In this document: positions 34,815-43,145 of the stretch, one piece after another
Layout of the letters: each line of letters begins with the position of its first letter
Position numbering within the stretch: position 1 is the first letter of the stretch
Assembly: GCA_049578545.1 (NCBI GenBank)
Contig: JBAUMF010000041.1
Coordinates: 1 to 53,746, forward strand
Length of the DNA: 53,746 nt
Direction of reading: 5' to 3'
Source of the DNA: DASQBT01 sp049578545
GTDB taxonomy: Bacteria; Pseudomonadota; Gammaproteobacteria; Burkholderiales; Thiobacillaceae
Notes under the pieces: generated by a model
Told to the model about the DNA's origin: nothing
The model's input: only the letters and a program-made list of their open reading frames with translations
Database searches by the model: none
Program-made: the position numbers and the translations under genes

Positions 34815-35783
34815 TCAAAGTGGGGCGAGACCGAGCTTGTCGAACAACGCCTGATCCCGCTCCCATTCCGGATTGCCAGTGGTGAGCAGCTTGTCGCCAT
34901 AAAAGATCGAATTGGCGCCGGCGAGGAAGCACAGCGCCTGCGTGCTCTCGCTCATCTGCTGACGGCCGGCAGACAGGCGGACAAAGGATGTCGGCATGGT
35001 GATACGCGCCACCGCGATGGTGCGCACAAATTCCAGCGGCTCAAGCGCATCCGCTCCCTTGAGCGGCGTCCCTTCCACCTGCACCAGCATGTTGATGGGC
35101 ACCGATTCAGGGGGTGGATTCAGGCTGGCCAGCTGGGCAATCAGTCCCGCACGCTGGGTACGCGACTCCCCCATTCCGACGATGCCGCCGCAGCAGACAT
35201 GGATGCCGGCATCACGCACCTGGTTGAGCGTATCGAGCCGGTCCGCATACGTGTGGGTCGATACGATCTGATCGTAGAATTCGGGCGCGGTGTCAAGATT
35301 GTGGTTGTAGTAATCCAGCCCTGCCTCCTTCAGTTGCAGCGCCTGGCCCTCCCTGAGCATACCCAGCGTGGTGCAGGTTTCCAGACCGAGTGCCTTCACC
35401 TCCCGCACCATGTCCAGCACCGGTTCCAGGTCCTTCTGCCTGGGTCCGCGCCAGGCCGCACCCATGCAAAAGCGTGTCGCCCCTGCCGCCTTCGCCCCAC
35501 GAGCGGCTTCCAGCACCGCGTCCAGTTCCAGCAATCCCTGTTTTTCCAGCCCCGTATCGTGGCGGGCGGATTGGGAACAATAGCCGCAATCTTCCGAACA
35601 GCCGCCGGTCTTGATCGACAGCAATTGCGACAGCTGAATCTTGTTCGGATCGAAATGCTGGCGATGCACGGTCTGCGCTTCGAACAGCAAATCGTTGAAG
35701 GGTTTCTCGAACAAGACCTTGACGGATTCTACGGAAACCCTGGTTTGCAGCGGAGCATGGAAGTGGATAGCGTTACTGTTCAT
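34815..35783 (-). CDS. bioB: Biotin synthase
   Basis: 322-residue radical-SAM enzyme that inserts sulfur into dethiobiotin. The [4Fe-4S] motif CSEDCGYCSQ (CxxxCxxC) is present, with the [2Fe-2S] cysteines in later strands (FCMGAA, TCTTLGM, HVCCGG) and the conserved Arg in RLSAGRQQM. ATG 35783 is used; a GTG at 35792 adjoins the stop of the upstream gene and is possible. First enzyme gene of the operon; bioA is not here. Confidence 0.97.
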   Translation of the reverse strand: MNSNAIHFHAPLQTRVSVESVKVLFEKPFNDLLFEAQTVHRQHFDPNKIQLSQLLSIKTGGCSEDCGYCSQSARHDTGLEKQGLLELDAVLEAARGAKAAGATRFCMGAAWRGPRQKDLEPVLDMVREVKALGLETCTTLGMLREGQALQLKEAGLDYYNHNLDTAPEFYDQIVSTHTYADRLDTLNQVRDAGIHVCCGGIVGMGESRTQRAGLIAQLASLNPPPESVPINMLVQVEGTPLKGADALEPLEFVRTIAVARITMPTSFVRLSAGRQQMSESTQALCFLAGANSIFYGDKLLTTGNPEWERDQALFDKLGLAPL

Positions 35784-35792
35784 TGTCGTCAC

Positions 35793-36245
35793 TCAAATTG
35801 TCGTTTCAATCACCATGTCGTTCCATTTCTCTTTCTGCGCCTTCCAGATGGCATACAAGCCAGGAGGTACGACAACCAGAAACAGGATTCCCCATACTGC
35901 CAACAGCCCGGTCCAGGACCCCAGCGCCTCATAAACAACCTGGCCAAACACAACCAGGGTTCCCGTGGCACCATAAAACCGATAGGCTGCCCAGCGGTTG
36001 TATTCGACCGTACGCGGATTGGGATGGTGCCCAACGCTGGCATAGACGAAAATCGATGCGCCAATCCAGATCATCAAGGGCGGGAAAGACAACACCATGG
36101 GCAGAAAGCCGATCTTGTGCCCCGCCAGCAGCTTGCCCATCACCAGTGCAAACATGCCCGCACAAACCGCAAACACGCTGGCAATATTGAATACCTGGGC
36201 GGAAAAACGGGATGATTTGCCCTCGATAAGGCGTTTGGTTTTCAT
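35793..36245 (-). CDS. Four-helix membrane protein upstream of bioB, function unknown
   Basis: 150 residues with about four membrane helices (about 17-40, 48-66, 92-112, 115-135), short polar loops and a basic C-terminal tail (WKAQKEKW). I do not recognise the family. The gene stops within ten bases of the bioB start and so likely heads the biotin transcript; it diverges from comF. A transport or membrane role for biotin is only a guess from position. Confidence 0.75.
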   Translation of the reverse strand: MKTKRLIEGKSSRFSAQVFNIASVFAVCAGMFALVMGKLLAGHKIGFLPMVLSFPPLMIWIGASIFVYASVGHHPNPRTVEYNRWAAYRFYGATGTLVVFGQVVYEALGSWTGLLAVWGILFLVVVPPGLYAIWKAQKEKWNDMVIETTI

Positions 36246-36319
36246 GGTGGTATAAAGTTGGCCAGTGAAGAATTATCAGTGGTCGCCATGGTCGCTGTCA
36301 AAAATTACCAATATAGAAA

Positions 36320-37014
36320 TTGAACAGACGCTCATTATTTAACCGCCTGTTTCCGCCCGGATGCCTGTTGTGCGGAGACCCCGCTCAGGGGGATTCCCTC
36401 TGCACTCCCTGCCTGAACGATCTGCCCTGGCTGACTGAAACCCGCTGTTCACAGTGCGCCCTGCCCACTCCGGACGGCAGATCTGCGGCTCGTGCATGAA
36501 GCACCCGCCGGCGTTTGAAGGCACCCATGCGCCGCTGACGTATGACTTTCCGGTGAACACACTGATCCAGGCACTCAGGTATGGCCACCGCCTCGATGTT
36601 TCATCTGCGCTGGCTGAAATCTGGTTAGGGCACTCGGTACCGACCGTCCTGCCGGATGTGCTCGTTCCCATGCCGCTGCACCCCGCCCGTCTCAAGCAGC
36701 GGGGATTCAACCAGGCTTTGGAGCTGGGCAAAGGACTGGCACGACAGATTAGCGCCCCCCTGATCCCGGATGCCTGCCAGCGCATCCGCGACACTCCGCC
36801 CCAGGCCGCTTTGCCACTGAAGGAACGACATAAGAATTTGCGTGGGGCTTTCTTGGCAGATGCGGAAAAGGTGGCCGGCAAGCGCATTGCCATCGTCGAT
36901 GATGTCATGACCTCCGGCAGCAGCTTGAACGAACTGGCTACAACCCTTAAGCAGGCTGGCGCGGTGCGCGTGGAATGCTGGGTGATGGCCCGCGCACTGC
37001 CGCCTACAGGCTGA
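36320..37014 (+). pseudogene. comF: comF-like phosphoribosyltransferase gene with a frameshift
   Basis: Two frames together give a normal ComF. The first (TTG 36320 to TGA 36499) encodes CLLCG, CTPC and CSQCALP of the zinc finger; the second continues with CGSCMKHPPAFEG and the whole PRTase domain with the PRPP loop IAIVDDVMTSGSS. A single missing base between about 36472 and 36480 separates them. ComF assists natural transformation. Either the gene is broken, or the base is a sequencing error. If translated from GTG 36454, the PRTase domain alone might be made. Its end overlaps dgt on the other strand by 11 bases. Confidence 0.8.
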
Positions 37015-38131
37015 CTTCCTCGTTGCCGAACAGGCGGCGGTATTCGCGCATCGCGTAGCGGTCGGTCATCCCGGCGATGTAATCGGCGATGGCACGAGCC
37101 TTGTCGTGATGCGCCCGATCTTGATGCTCCGGAGGGAGCAAACGGGGTTCGGCCAGAAACGCATCGAACAGTTCTGTGATAATCCGTTCCGCCTTCTTGG
37201 TCATGCGCACCACCTTGTAGTGACGATACAGGTGATTGCGCAGAAACTGCTTGAGCGCCAGGTGTTCTTCTGCGAGCGCGCTGGAAAAACTGACCAGTGG
37301 TTGGGCCTTGCGTACCTCCTCCAGGCTTTGTACCCCGGTCGACTGGAGACTCTGCCGTGTGGTGTGAACCAGATCCAGGATCAGGGTATTGATCATGCGG
37401 CGAACCGTTTCATTGACCAGCCGACGCCCGTTGAGCGTGGGATATTTGCTCTTGACCTCGTTCAAACGCCGGGCAAACAGGCTGACCTCTTCCAGCTGTT
37501 CCAAAGTAACCAGGCCCGAGCGCAGGCCGTCATCCACATCGTGGTTGTTGTAGGCGATTTCATCTGCCAGGTTGGCCACCTGGGCTTCCAAAGTGGGCTG
37601 CTGTTTAAGCAGAAAACGCTCACCCACATCACCCAGCATGCGTGCATGATGTTGGGTGCAGTGCTTGAGGATGCCCTCCCGAGTTTCAAAGCAAAGGTTC
37701 AGGCCATCGAATTCGGCATAGCGTTCTTCCAGCTCATCCACCACGCGCAGGCTTTGCAGGTTGTGCTCGAAACCGCCGTACTCTCTCATGCAGTGATTGA
37801 GCGCATCCTGTCCGGCATGGCCGAAAGGGGTATGGCCCAGATCGTGTGCCAGCGAAACCGCTTCGGTCAGTTCCTCGTTCAAATTCAGCGTGCGCGCAAT
37901 GGTGCGGCCGATCTGGGCGACTTCCAGGCTATGGGTCAGCCGGGTGCGGAACAGGTCGCCCTCATGGTTCACGAACACCTGGGTCTTGTATTCCAGCCGG
38001 CGGAATGCCGAGCAATGAATGATGCGGTCCCGGTCGCGCTGGAACTCGCCGCGTGGCGCAGCGGAGGGTTCGGCGTGACGTCGCCCGCGGGTTTGCGAAT
38101 CCTGCGAAGCGTACGAGGCGAGTGAAATCAT
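37004..38131 (-). CDS. dgt: dGTP triphosphohydrolase-like HD-domain protein
   Basis: 375 residues of the Dgt type-2 family, which removes triphosphate from dNTPs. The HD motif is in SLAHDLGHTPFGHAGQ, with metal ligands His in TRLTHSLEVAQIGR and Asp in LADEIAYNNHDVDDG. The start overlaps aroB's stop by four bases, a common order in betaproteobacteria. Converges with comF. Confidence 0.95.
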   Translation of the reverse strand: MISLASYASQDSQTRGRRHAEPSAAPRGEFQRDRDRIIHCSAFRRLEYKTQVFVNHEGDLFRTRLTHSLEVAQIGRTIARTLNLNEELTEAVSLAHDLGHTPFGHAGQDALNHCMREYGGFEHNLQSLRVVDELEERYAEFDGLNLCFETREGILKHCTQHHARMLGDVGERFLLKQQPTLEAQVANLADEIAYNNHDVDDGLRSGLVTLEQLEEVSLFARRLNEVKSKYPTLNGRRLVNETVRRMINTLILDLVHTTRQSLQSTGVQSLEEVRKAQPLVSFSSALAEEHLALKQFLRNHLYRHYKVVRMTKKAERIITELFDAFLAEPRLLPPEHQDRAHHDKARAIADYIAGMTDRYAMREYRRLFGNEEVSL

Positions 38132-39210
38132 GATTCGAGCGAGGACAGCACCTCGTGCAAGATGGTTTCGGGAACATCGCCTGCTACAAAGGCTTCACCA
38201 ATCTTTCTCAGCAGGACAAAGCGGATCTTGCCGCCCTCGACTTTTTTGTCCACCCCCATGTAATCAAGATATTTTTCCACCCCGAGAGCCGGCGCCTCCA
38301 CCGGCAGCCCGGCGCGCGCGATCAGGGCCTCGGCCCGGCTCAGGTCGGACTGGTTAATCAAGCCCATGCGCTGCGAAACCCTGGCCGCCAGCACCATGCC
38401 GGCGCCCACTGCCTCACCATGCAGCCAGTTGCCAAAGCCCATTCCCGCCTCGATCGCGTGGCCAAAGGTGTGGCCCAGATTAAGCAAGGCACGTATCCCG
38501 GATTCGCGCTCGTCCTGCGCCACCACCTGCGCCTTGATTTCGCAGGAGCGGTAAATGGCACGACTGATTGCATCTGCATCCAGCGCGCGCAGCTTCTCCA
38601 TGTTGGTCTCCAGCCAGGCAAAAAATTCTGCGTCCCAGATCAAGCCGTATTTGATCACTTCCGCCAGCCCGGCCGACAGCTCGCGCGCCGGCAGCGTCTT
38701 CAGCGTATCGGTATCGGCCAGCACCAGTCTGGGCTGGTAGAAGGCGCCGATCATGTTCTTGCCCAGCGGATGATTGATGCCAGTTTTGCCTCCCACCGAT
38801 GAATCCACCTGCGACAGCAGGGTCGTCGGCACCTGGATGAACGGCACCCCGCGCTGGTAACTGGCTGCGGCAAAACCGGCCATGTCGCCAATCACGCCGC
38901 CACCCAAAGCAATCAGTGTGGTCTTGCGCTCAGCCCGGTTTTGCAGCAGCGCATCAAAAATCAGATTCAGGGTTTCCCAATCCTTGTACTCCTCCCCATC
39001 CGGCAGGATGATGGGCAGAACCTTCACCCCAGCTGATTCCATGGTCCGGCTAAGCTGCTCCAGATAGAGCGGTCCCACGATCGTGTTGGTCACAATCGCC
39101 ACGCGCTCCTGCGCCAGATGAGGCGTGATCAGGTTAGCCCGATCCAGCAGGCCGGGGCCGATATGGATGGGGTAGCTGCGGTCGCCAAGGTCGACGCTTA
39201 GGGTTTGCAT
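38128..39210 (-). CDS. aroB: 3-dehydroquinate synthase
   Basis: 360 residues from ATG 39210 (MQTLSVDLGDRSYPIHIG); a longer frame from 39339 adds 43 residues unlike the family. The NAD site includes GGGVIGDMAGFAAA, and zinc ligands lie in AEVIKYGLIWD, NLGHTFGHAIE and LHGEAVGAGM. It makes 3-dehydroquinate in the shikimate pathway. aroK, usually just upstream, is absent; the 245 bases upstream hold no gene before the toxin-antitoxin promoter. Confidence 0.97.
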   Translation of the reverse strand: MQTLSVDLGDRSYPIHIGPGLLDRANLITPHLAQERVAIVTNTIVGPLYLEQLSRTMESAGVKVLPIILPDGEEYKDWETLNLIFDALLQNRAERKTTLIALGGGVIGDMAGFAAASYQRGVPFIQVPTTLLSQVDSSVGGKTGINHPLGKNMIGAFYQPRLVLADTDTLKTLPARELSAGLAEVIKYGLIWDAEFFAWLETNMEKLRALDADAISRAIYRSCEIKAQVVAQDERESGIRALLNLGHTFGHAIEAGMGFGNWLHGEAVGAGMVLAARVSQRMGLINQSDLSRAEALIARAGLPVEAPALGVEKYLDYMGVDKKVEGGKIRFVLLRKIGEAFVAGDVPETILHEVLSSLES

Positions 39211-39403
39211 GCGGGTTTCTGTGAGATGAGCTCGTAATGCGACATTGTAACCAATGGCCCACGTATTGAAGGGCTGTTGAACCAGGACTGGGTAGCCGTG
39301 TCCCACCACGCCAAGCTCGCAGCTAAAGGCATGCTCCACGCAAAGACCACGGTTTTATCATCGCAGCGCCACAGGTATGCCGCAATCCAGCAAAAGCCGC
39401 CGA

Positions 39404-39432
39404 TTGCCAATGCAACTCAAGTAAACTAAACT
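39404..39432 (+). promoter_or_regulatory. Candidate promoter of the Phd/PIN toxin-antitoxin pair
   Basis: TTGCCA (39404-39409) and TAAACT (39427-39432) with a 17-base spacer, 24 bases before the antitoxin ATG. The directly repeated TAAACT/AAACT near the -10 could be an operator. By eye. Confidence 0.4.
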
Positions 39433-39455
39433 TAGTCCAGTTAAAAGAGCGAGCC

Positions 39456-39701
39456 ATGCAAAAAGTCAACATCCACGAGGCAAAAACTCACCTGTCCAGA
39501 CTGGCCGAGCAGGCTGGCGGCGGGGAAGAAATCATCATTGCCAAGTCCGGCAAACCGATTGCCCGCCTGGTGCCGCTTGCCCAGCGTGCCGTCATACGCA
39601 AAAAAGGCTTGCTTAAGGGCAAAATCAAGACTACCAAGGAATTTGACCAGCCCCTACCCGATGAAGTGATCGATCTATTTGAAGGGCGGGTTCAGGCGTG
39701 A
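39456..39701 (+). CDS. Antitoxin, Phd/YefM family
   Basis: 81 residues beginning MQKVNIHEAKTHLSRLAEQA, the Phd/YefM DNA-binding fold, with EIIIAKSGKPIARLVPL after it. The C-terminal part (about 50-81) is the toxin-wrapping segment. It overlaps the PIN gene by four bases and would repress its own promoter with the toxin. AAAGAGCGAG upstream is a weak ribosome site. Confidence 0.9.
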   Translation: MQKVNIHEAKTHLSRLAEQAGGGEEIIIAKSGKPIARLVPLAQRAVIRKKGLLKGKIKTTKEFDQPLPDEVIDLFEGRVQA

Positions 39702-40078
39702 GAGTCTTGCTTGACACACGCATCTTTGTCTGGTGGCTGGCAAGTGACCGCAAACTTCCCAAAGCTGCCGAGCCGATAATCCTTGACCCGGCCAATGAAA
39801 TCCATGTCAGCGCAGGTTCGGTCTGGGAAATAACTGTCAAGTCCGGCCTTGGCCAAATACAAGTTGACCCGGCGCTGGTCGTCGCAGCCATCGCGGAGAG
39901 CGGATTTCAGGAACTGCCCGTCACTTCCCGGCATGCCATCGAAGTCGCGACACTACCCAAGCATCATCGCGATCCGTTCGACCGCCTGCTTGTTGCGCAA
40001 AGCCGTATTGAACCGATGCACCTCCTAACCCATGACCGGCAGCTGGCTGCGTATGGCAGTACTGTCCTGATTGTTTAG
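39698..40078 (+). CDS. PIN-domain toxin (VapC type)
   Basis: 126 residues, GTG start overlapping the antitoxin stop. The PIN acidic residues are Asp6 (LLDTR), Glu in SVWEI (about 44), Asp in DPFDRLL (about 92) and Asp in LLTHDRQL (about 113). The family usually has LLDTH at the start; here the residue is Arg. It would cut RNA when the antitoxin is degraded. Confidence 0.9.
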   Translation: MRVLLDTRIFVWWLASDRKLPKAAEPIILDPANEIHVSAGSVWEITVKSGLGQIQVDPALVVAAIAESGFQELPVTSRHAIEVATLPKHHRDPFDRLLVAQSRIEPMHLLTHDRQLAAYGSTVLIV

Positions 40079-40180
40079 GGCATAGGCAATATTTCTCCTT
40101 GTGAGGGCTGGAACGCATGGCGATCCGGTCAACCTTTCCTTCGAGAACCACACCCCCCTGAGTCACGCGATCAAACAAAC

Positions 40181-40208
40181 TTGGTATTACATTGATTGAT
40201 GATATAGA
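40181..40208 (+). promoter_or_regulatory. Candidate promoter of the VapBC pair
   Basis: TTGGTA (40181-40186) and TATAGA (40203-40208), 16-base spacer, 35 bases before vapB. Repeated TTGAT/ATCA words across the -10 region suggest an autoregulatory operator. Confidence 0.4.
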
Positions 40209-40243
40209 ATCAGTGCATCAAAACATCAAAGTGAGGCTCCAAC

Positions 40244-40495
40244 ATGAGAACCACCCTGGATATCGACGAGGATGTACTGGAGGCGGCCAAGGAACTCGCC
40301 AGACGCCAAAATCTGTCAGCCGGCAAAGTAGTCTCCCAGCTACTGCGCAACGTGCTGACGGGCCAAGCCGGGTTGACTAAAGAAGACACAATATCGAAGG
40401 CGCCCTCCGTGGCGGGCTTTCGCCCGTTTCCGGCTGGCCGGGCCGTCGTTACCAACGAGGCCGTTAACCGCTTGCGTGAAACCGAAGGCATCTAA
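40244..40495 (+). CDS. vapB: Antitoxin, ribbon-helix-helix (VapB type)
   Basis: 83 residues; MRTTLDIDEDVLEAAKELA followed by a helix and SAGKVVSQLLRN, the ribbon-helix-helix DNA-binding fold with the Thr/Arg beta strand. The C-terminal half has the PFPAGRAVVTNEAV region that docks into VapC. Its stop overlaps the toxin start by one base (TAATG). Confidence 0.9.
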   Translation: MRTTLDIDEDVLEAAKELARRQNLSAGKVVSQLLRNVLTGQAGLTKEDTISKAPSVAGFRPFPAGRAVVTNEAVNRLRETEGI

Positions 40496-40926
40496 TGCGA
40501 GCCCTGCTTGACGTCAACGTCCTGATCGCTCTGCTCGACGGAAGCCATATCCACCACGCTCTGGCCATCGACTGGCTGGCGTCCAACCTGGAAACCGGAT
40601 GGGCATCATGCCCGATCACCCAAAATGGGTGCATACGCATTCTCTCTCAACCCGCCTACCCCAACCCGGTGCCATCTGCGCTTGTCGCAGAGCGGCTTGC
40701 CGAAGCTGCCCGGCACCCTGCGCACGAATTCTGGCCGGACTCCGTTAGCCTGCTGCAACCGGAATGCCTAAGATGGCCGCTTATTTTGGGCTCGCGTCAT
40801 GTCACTGATACTTATTTGCTGGCATTGGCCGTGCGGCAGGGCGGGCGCTTTGTCACACTCGATCGCGCGATTCCGCTTGACGCCGTTAACGGAGCGAAGC
40901 CTAGGCATCTCGTGGTCATTTCATGA
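40495..40926 (+). CDS. vapC: PIN-domain ribonuclease toxin (VapC)
   Basis: 143 residues. Asp6 (LLDVNVLIALLD), the TQNGCIRIL core with an Asn/Arg pair, Asp in HVTDTYLLALAV and Asp in VTLDRAIP supply the PIN metal site. This is the VapC branch that pairs with ribbon-helix-helix antitoxins. It lies 129 bases before a decayed galE fragment. Confidence 0.92.
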   Translation: MRALLDVNVLIALLDGSHIHHALAIDWLASNLETGWASCPITQNGCIRILSQPAYPNPVPSALVAERLAEAARHPAHEFWPDSVSLLQPECLRWPLILGSRHVTDTYLLALAVRQGGRFVTLDRAIPLDAVNGAKPRHLVVIS

Positions 40927-41055
40927 TTTGGCGCACCGCAGCTCGCTGACTGAGCGACACATAACCCGTGATCCAAGCGCCGCAGGCGCGTGGCGATCCA
41001 GCCTAAAGCGTGGCATAGCCTTTGCTGACATATTCCGAGACTACAATATCCGACT

Positions 41056-41301
41056 ATGCAAGCCTCTGCTCACATCCCTTCCTCGCCGATTCCAGCATTC
41101 CGCATCCTGGTCGTGGGCGGCGCGGGTTATATCCCCCCACGTGGCCAGCAGGTGCTGCCTCAGGCTTGCGATGTCGTCACAATTGACGACCTCTCAACAG
41201 GCTACCGGGACGCCCCAACAAGTGGAGCGTTCGTGTGGGGTGGCCGGCCCACCAGGCTGCGCCGCAAACCCTGTTCAACACATATCCATTTTATAGCGTA
41301 A
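41056..41301 (+). pseudogene. Decayed galE fragment (N-terminal part of UDP-glucose 4-epimerase)
   Basis: The frame reads FRILVVGGAGYIPPRGQQ, then CDVVTIDDLSTGYRDA. It matches the start of the intact galE at 49973 (ILVVGGAGYIGSHM, CDIVTFDNLSTGYRDA) but stops being recognisable after about 55 residues. The NAD-loop Gly of GxxGxxG is lost (YIPP for YIGS), so it cannot work. DNA similarity to the intact copy is only partial, so it is an old duplicate or comes from another galE. Confidence 0.8.
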
Positions 41302-41374
41302 TGTTCTGACGCAAGAATTTGCATAGAGTAGAGACTGATTCCGTCTGTTTGCAAACCAACTCATACTCCACCCA

Positions 41375-42361
41375 GTGACTACCCAATCCGCCCCGCCAGC
41401 CACGATGATTCAATCCGACGCCTCATCTCATGTGCGCGCGCCGCAGATCAGCATTGTTTCCACCATTTACCGGTCACGCGCTTTCCTGCAAGACTTTCTT
41501 GCCGGTTGCCTGGAGGCGCTGCGAGAGATTCAGGTGGCAGATTTCGAAATCGTGCTGGTCAATGACGGCTCGCCGGATGATTCCCTCGCCTACGCGGTGG
41601 GGCGCAGACTGGACATCCCCCAACTGGTGGTGGTTGACCTGTCACGCAATTTTGGCCATCACCATGCCATCCAGGCAGGGCTGCGACATGCCCGGGGTGA
41701 GCTCATTTTTCTGATTGACTGCGACCTGGAGGTGCCCCCGTCCACGCTGCCAATGTTTCATCGCAAAATCAGGGAAACCGGTTGCGACATGGTCTACGGA
41801 TATCAGGAGTCCCGCAAGGGCGGCTGGTTCGAGAAGGTCAGTGGCGGCCTGTTCTGGAAGGGATTCAACCTGCTCAGCGAAACGAAGATACCGGAAAACA
41901 TCGCCACCGAGCGCATCATGACCCGCCGCTTCGTGGAAGCCCTGCTGCAAATGGGAGACCACAACCTGTTCCTGGGCGGCATGATGAGCTGGACCGGCTT
42001 CACCCAGATCGGCGTGCCGGTAGCAAAAACACAGCGCGAAGGCCAGAGCACCTATACCCTGCTGAAACGCATCAAGCTGATGGTCAACGCGGTAAGTTCG
42101 TTTTCATCGCAGCCGCTGGTTTGGCTGTTCAATGCGGGCGTCGCCATCACCCTGCTCAGCTTTACCTATGTGGCTTACCTGGTCATCAGAAAACTGTTTT
42201 TTGGCGATGCCCTGCTCGGATTCACATCCATGATGGGCTTCATGGCCATCAGCCTTGGCATTCTGACCACCGCGATCGGACTCGTTGGCATTTACCTCGG
42301 CAAGGTGTTCAACCAGGTGCAGAATCGCCCGACCTACATCGTCAAGGACATTTACCGTTGA
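41375..42361 (+). CDS. GT2 polyprenyl-phosphate sugar transferase (GtrB/ArnC type)
   Basis: 328 residues from GTG 41375; ATG 41405 is an alternative. The GT-A fold shows SIVSTIYRS, VNDGSPDDS and the DxD region LIDCDLEVPP, and two C-terminal membrane helices (about 245-270 and 285-308). This layout is that of GtrB, ArnC and DPM1-like enzymes that load a sugar from a nucleotide donor onto undecaprenyl phosphate at the inner face of the membrane. It opens the glycan island; no clear ribosome site. Confidence 0.88.
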   Translation: MTTQSAPPATMIQSDASSHVRAPQISIVSTIYRSRAFLQDFLAGCLEALREIQVADFEIVLVNDGSPDDSLAYAVGRRLDIPQLVVVDLSRNFGHHHAIQAGLRHARGELIFLIDCDLEVPPSTLPMFHRKIRETGCDMVYGYQESRKGGWFEKVSGGLFWKGFNLLSETKIPENIATERIMTRRFVEALLQMGDHNLFLGGMMSWTGFTQIGVPVAKTQREGQSTYTLLKRIKLMVNAVSSFSSQPLVWLFNAGVAITLLSFTYVAYLVIRKLFFGDALLGFTSMMGFMAISLGILTTAIGLVGIYLGKVFNQVQNRPTYIVKDIYR

Positions 42362-42461
42362 GGTATCTGCCACCCAAGTATGCAATCTACAGCGATCATG
42401 CAGATTTCCTCTGGCATGATCTGGCTGGCAGGCTTTACTGGTCACTTTGATATTGCGAACG

Positions 42462-43145
42462 ATGGGTCAGAACAGACTTCTTTTTCTTTGCTCCGGGGGG
42501 GGTGGAAATCTACGCTTTATACATCATGCAATCCAACATGAATGGCTGCCAGGCTGGTCCCAGATTACAGTAATCGCCGACCGTGAGTGTCCCGCTACTG
42601 AATATGCACGCGCAGCCTCGTTGACTACGATATGTATTGATTTTGCGGCCAATGAACAACAAGATCTACTTGATGCTGCGGTACAGCAGCAGCCTGACAC
42701 CATCATCACCACTGTGCACAAAATCTTGCGCCCACCTCTTGTGAAGACATATCGCGGTCGTCTGCTCAACCTGCATTATTCTCTGCTGCCAGCCTTTGGC
42801 GGCACGATAGGCACGCGCCCAGTTAGGGCAGCCTTGGATTATGGGGTGCGCATGGCGGGTGCTACGGTGCATCTTGTCGATGAAACACTTGATGGTGGCC
42901 GTCCGCAGGTTCAAGTAGCCGTGCCGGCCGGCTGGGATGACAACCTTGTCGATCTCATGGATGTGGTATTTCGCGCAGGCTGCATTGCCTTGTTCACTGC
43001 CTTGAAATACATAAGTGATCCAACGATTGGCAACTGGAAAGGAAGTCAGTTGCTTATTAAGGATCGAGCCGCACTTTTGAATCCTGGAGTGGATTTGCCA
43101 GTCGCGCTGGCGGACGAAAGTTTCTGGAAGAAGCTTAAACAATGA
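42462..43145 (+). CDS. PurN-like formyltransferase in a glycan island
   Basis: 227 residues from ATG 42462. The PurN formyl-transfer triad is present: Asn103 and His105 (LNLHYSLLPAF) and Asp144 (ETLDGG). The Gly-rich phosphate loop of PurN, SGxGSNL, is kept as SGGGGNL (11-17). It transfers a formyl group from 10-formyl-tetrahydrofolate to an amine. Beside sugar genes rather than purine genes, it may N-formylate the product of WecE; a second purine-type role cannot be excluded. Its stop overlaps the WbqC start by four bases. Confidence 0.8.
   Translation: MGQNRLLFLCSGGGGNLRFIHHAIQHEWLPGWSQITVIADRECPATEYARAASLTTICIDFAANEQQDLLDAAVQQQPDTIITTVHKILRPPLVKTYRGRLLNLHYSLLPAFGGTIGTRPVRAALDYGVRMAGATVHLVDETLDGGRPQVQVAVPAGWDDNLVDLMDVVFRAGCIALFTALKYISDPTIGNWKGSQLLIKDRAALLNPGVDLPVALADESFWKKLKQ

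Noticed and set aside
34779..36215. Long plus-strand frame (478 codons) opposite bioB and its leader gene
   Set aside because: Antisense to two well-supported genes, no recognisable motif.
37106..38125. Plus-strand frame (339 codons) opposite dgt
   Set aside because: Shadow of a conserved gene; no motif.
39198..39410. Minus-strand frame upstream of aroB (70 codons)
   Set aside because: No similarity I can see; extends into aroB and the toxin-antitoxin promoter region.
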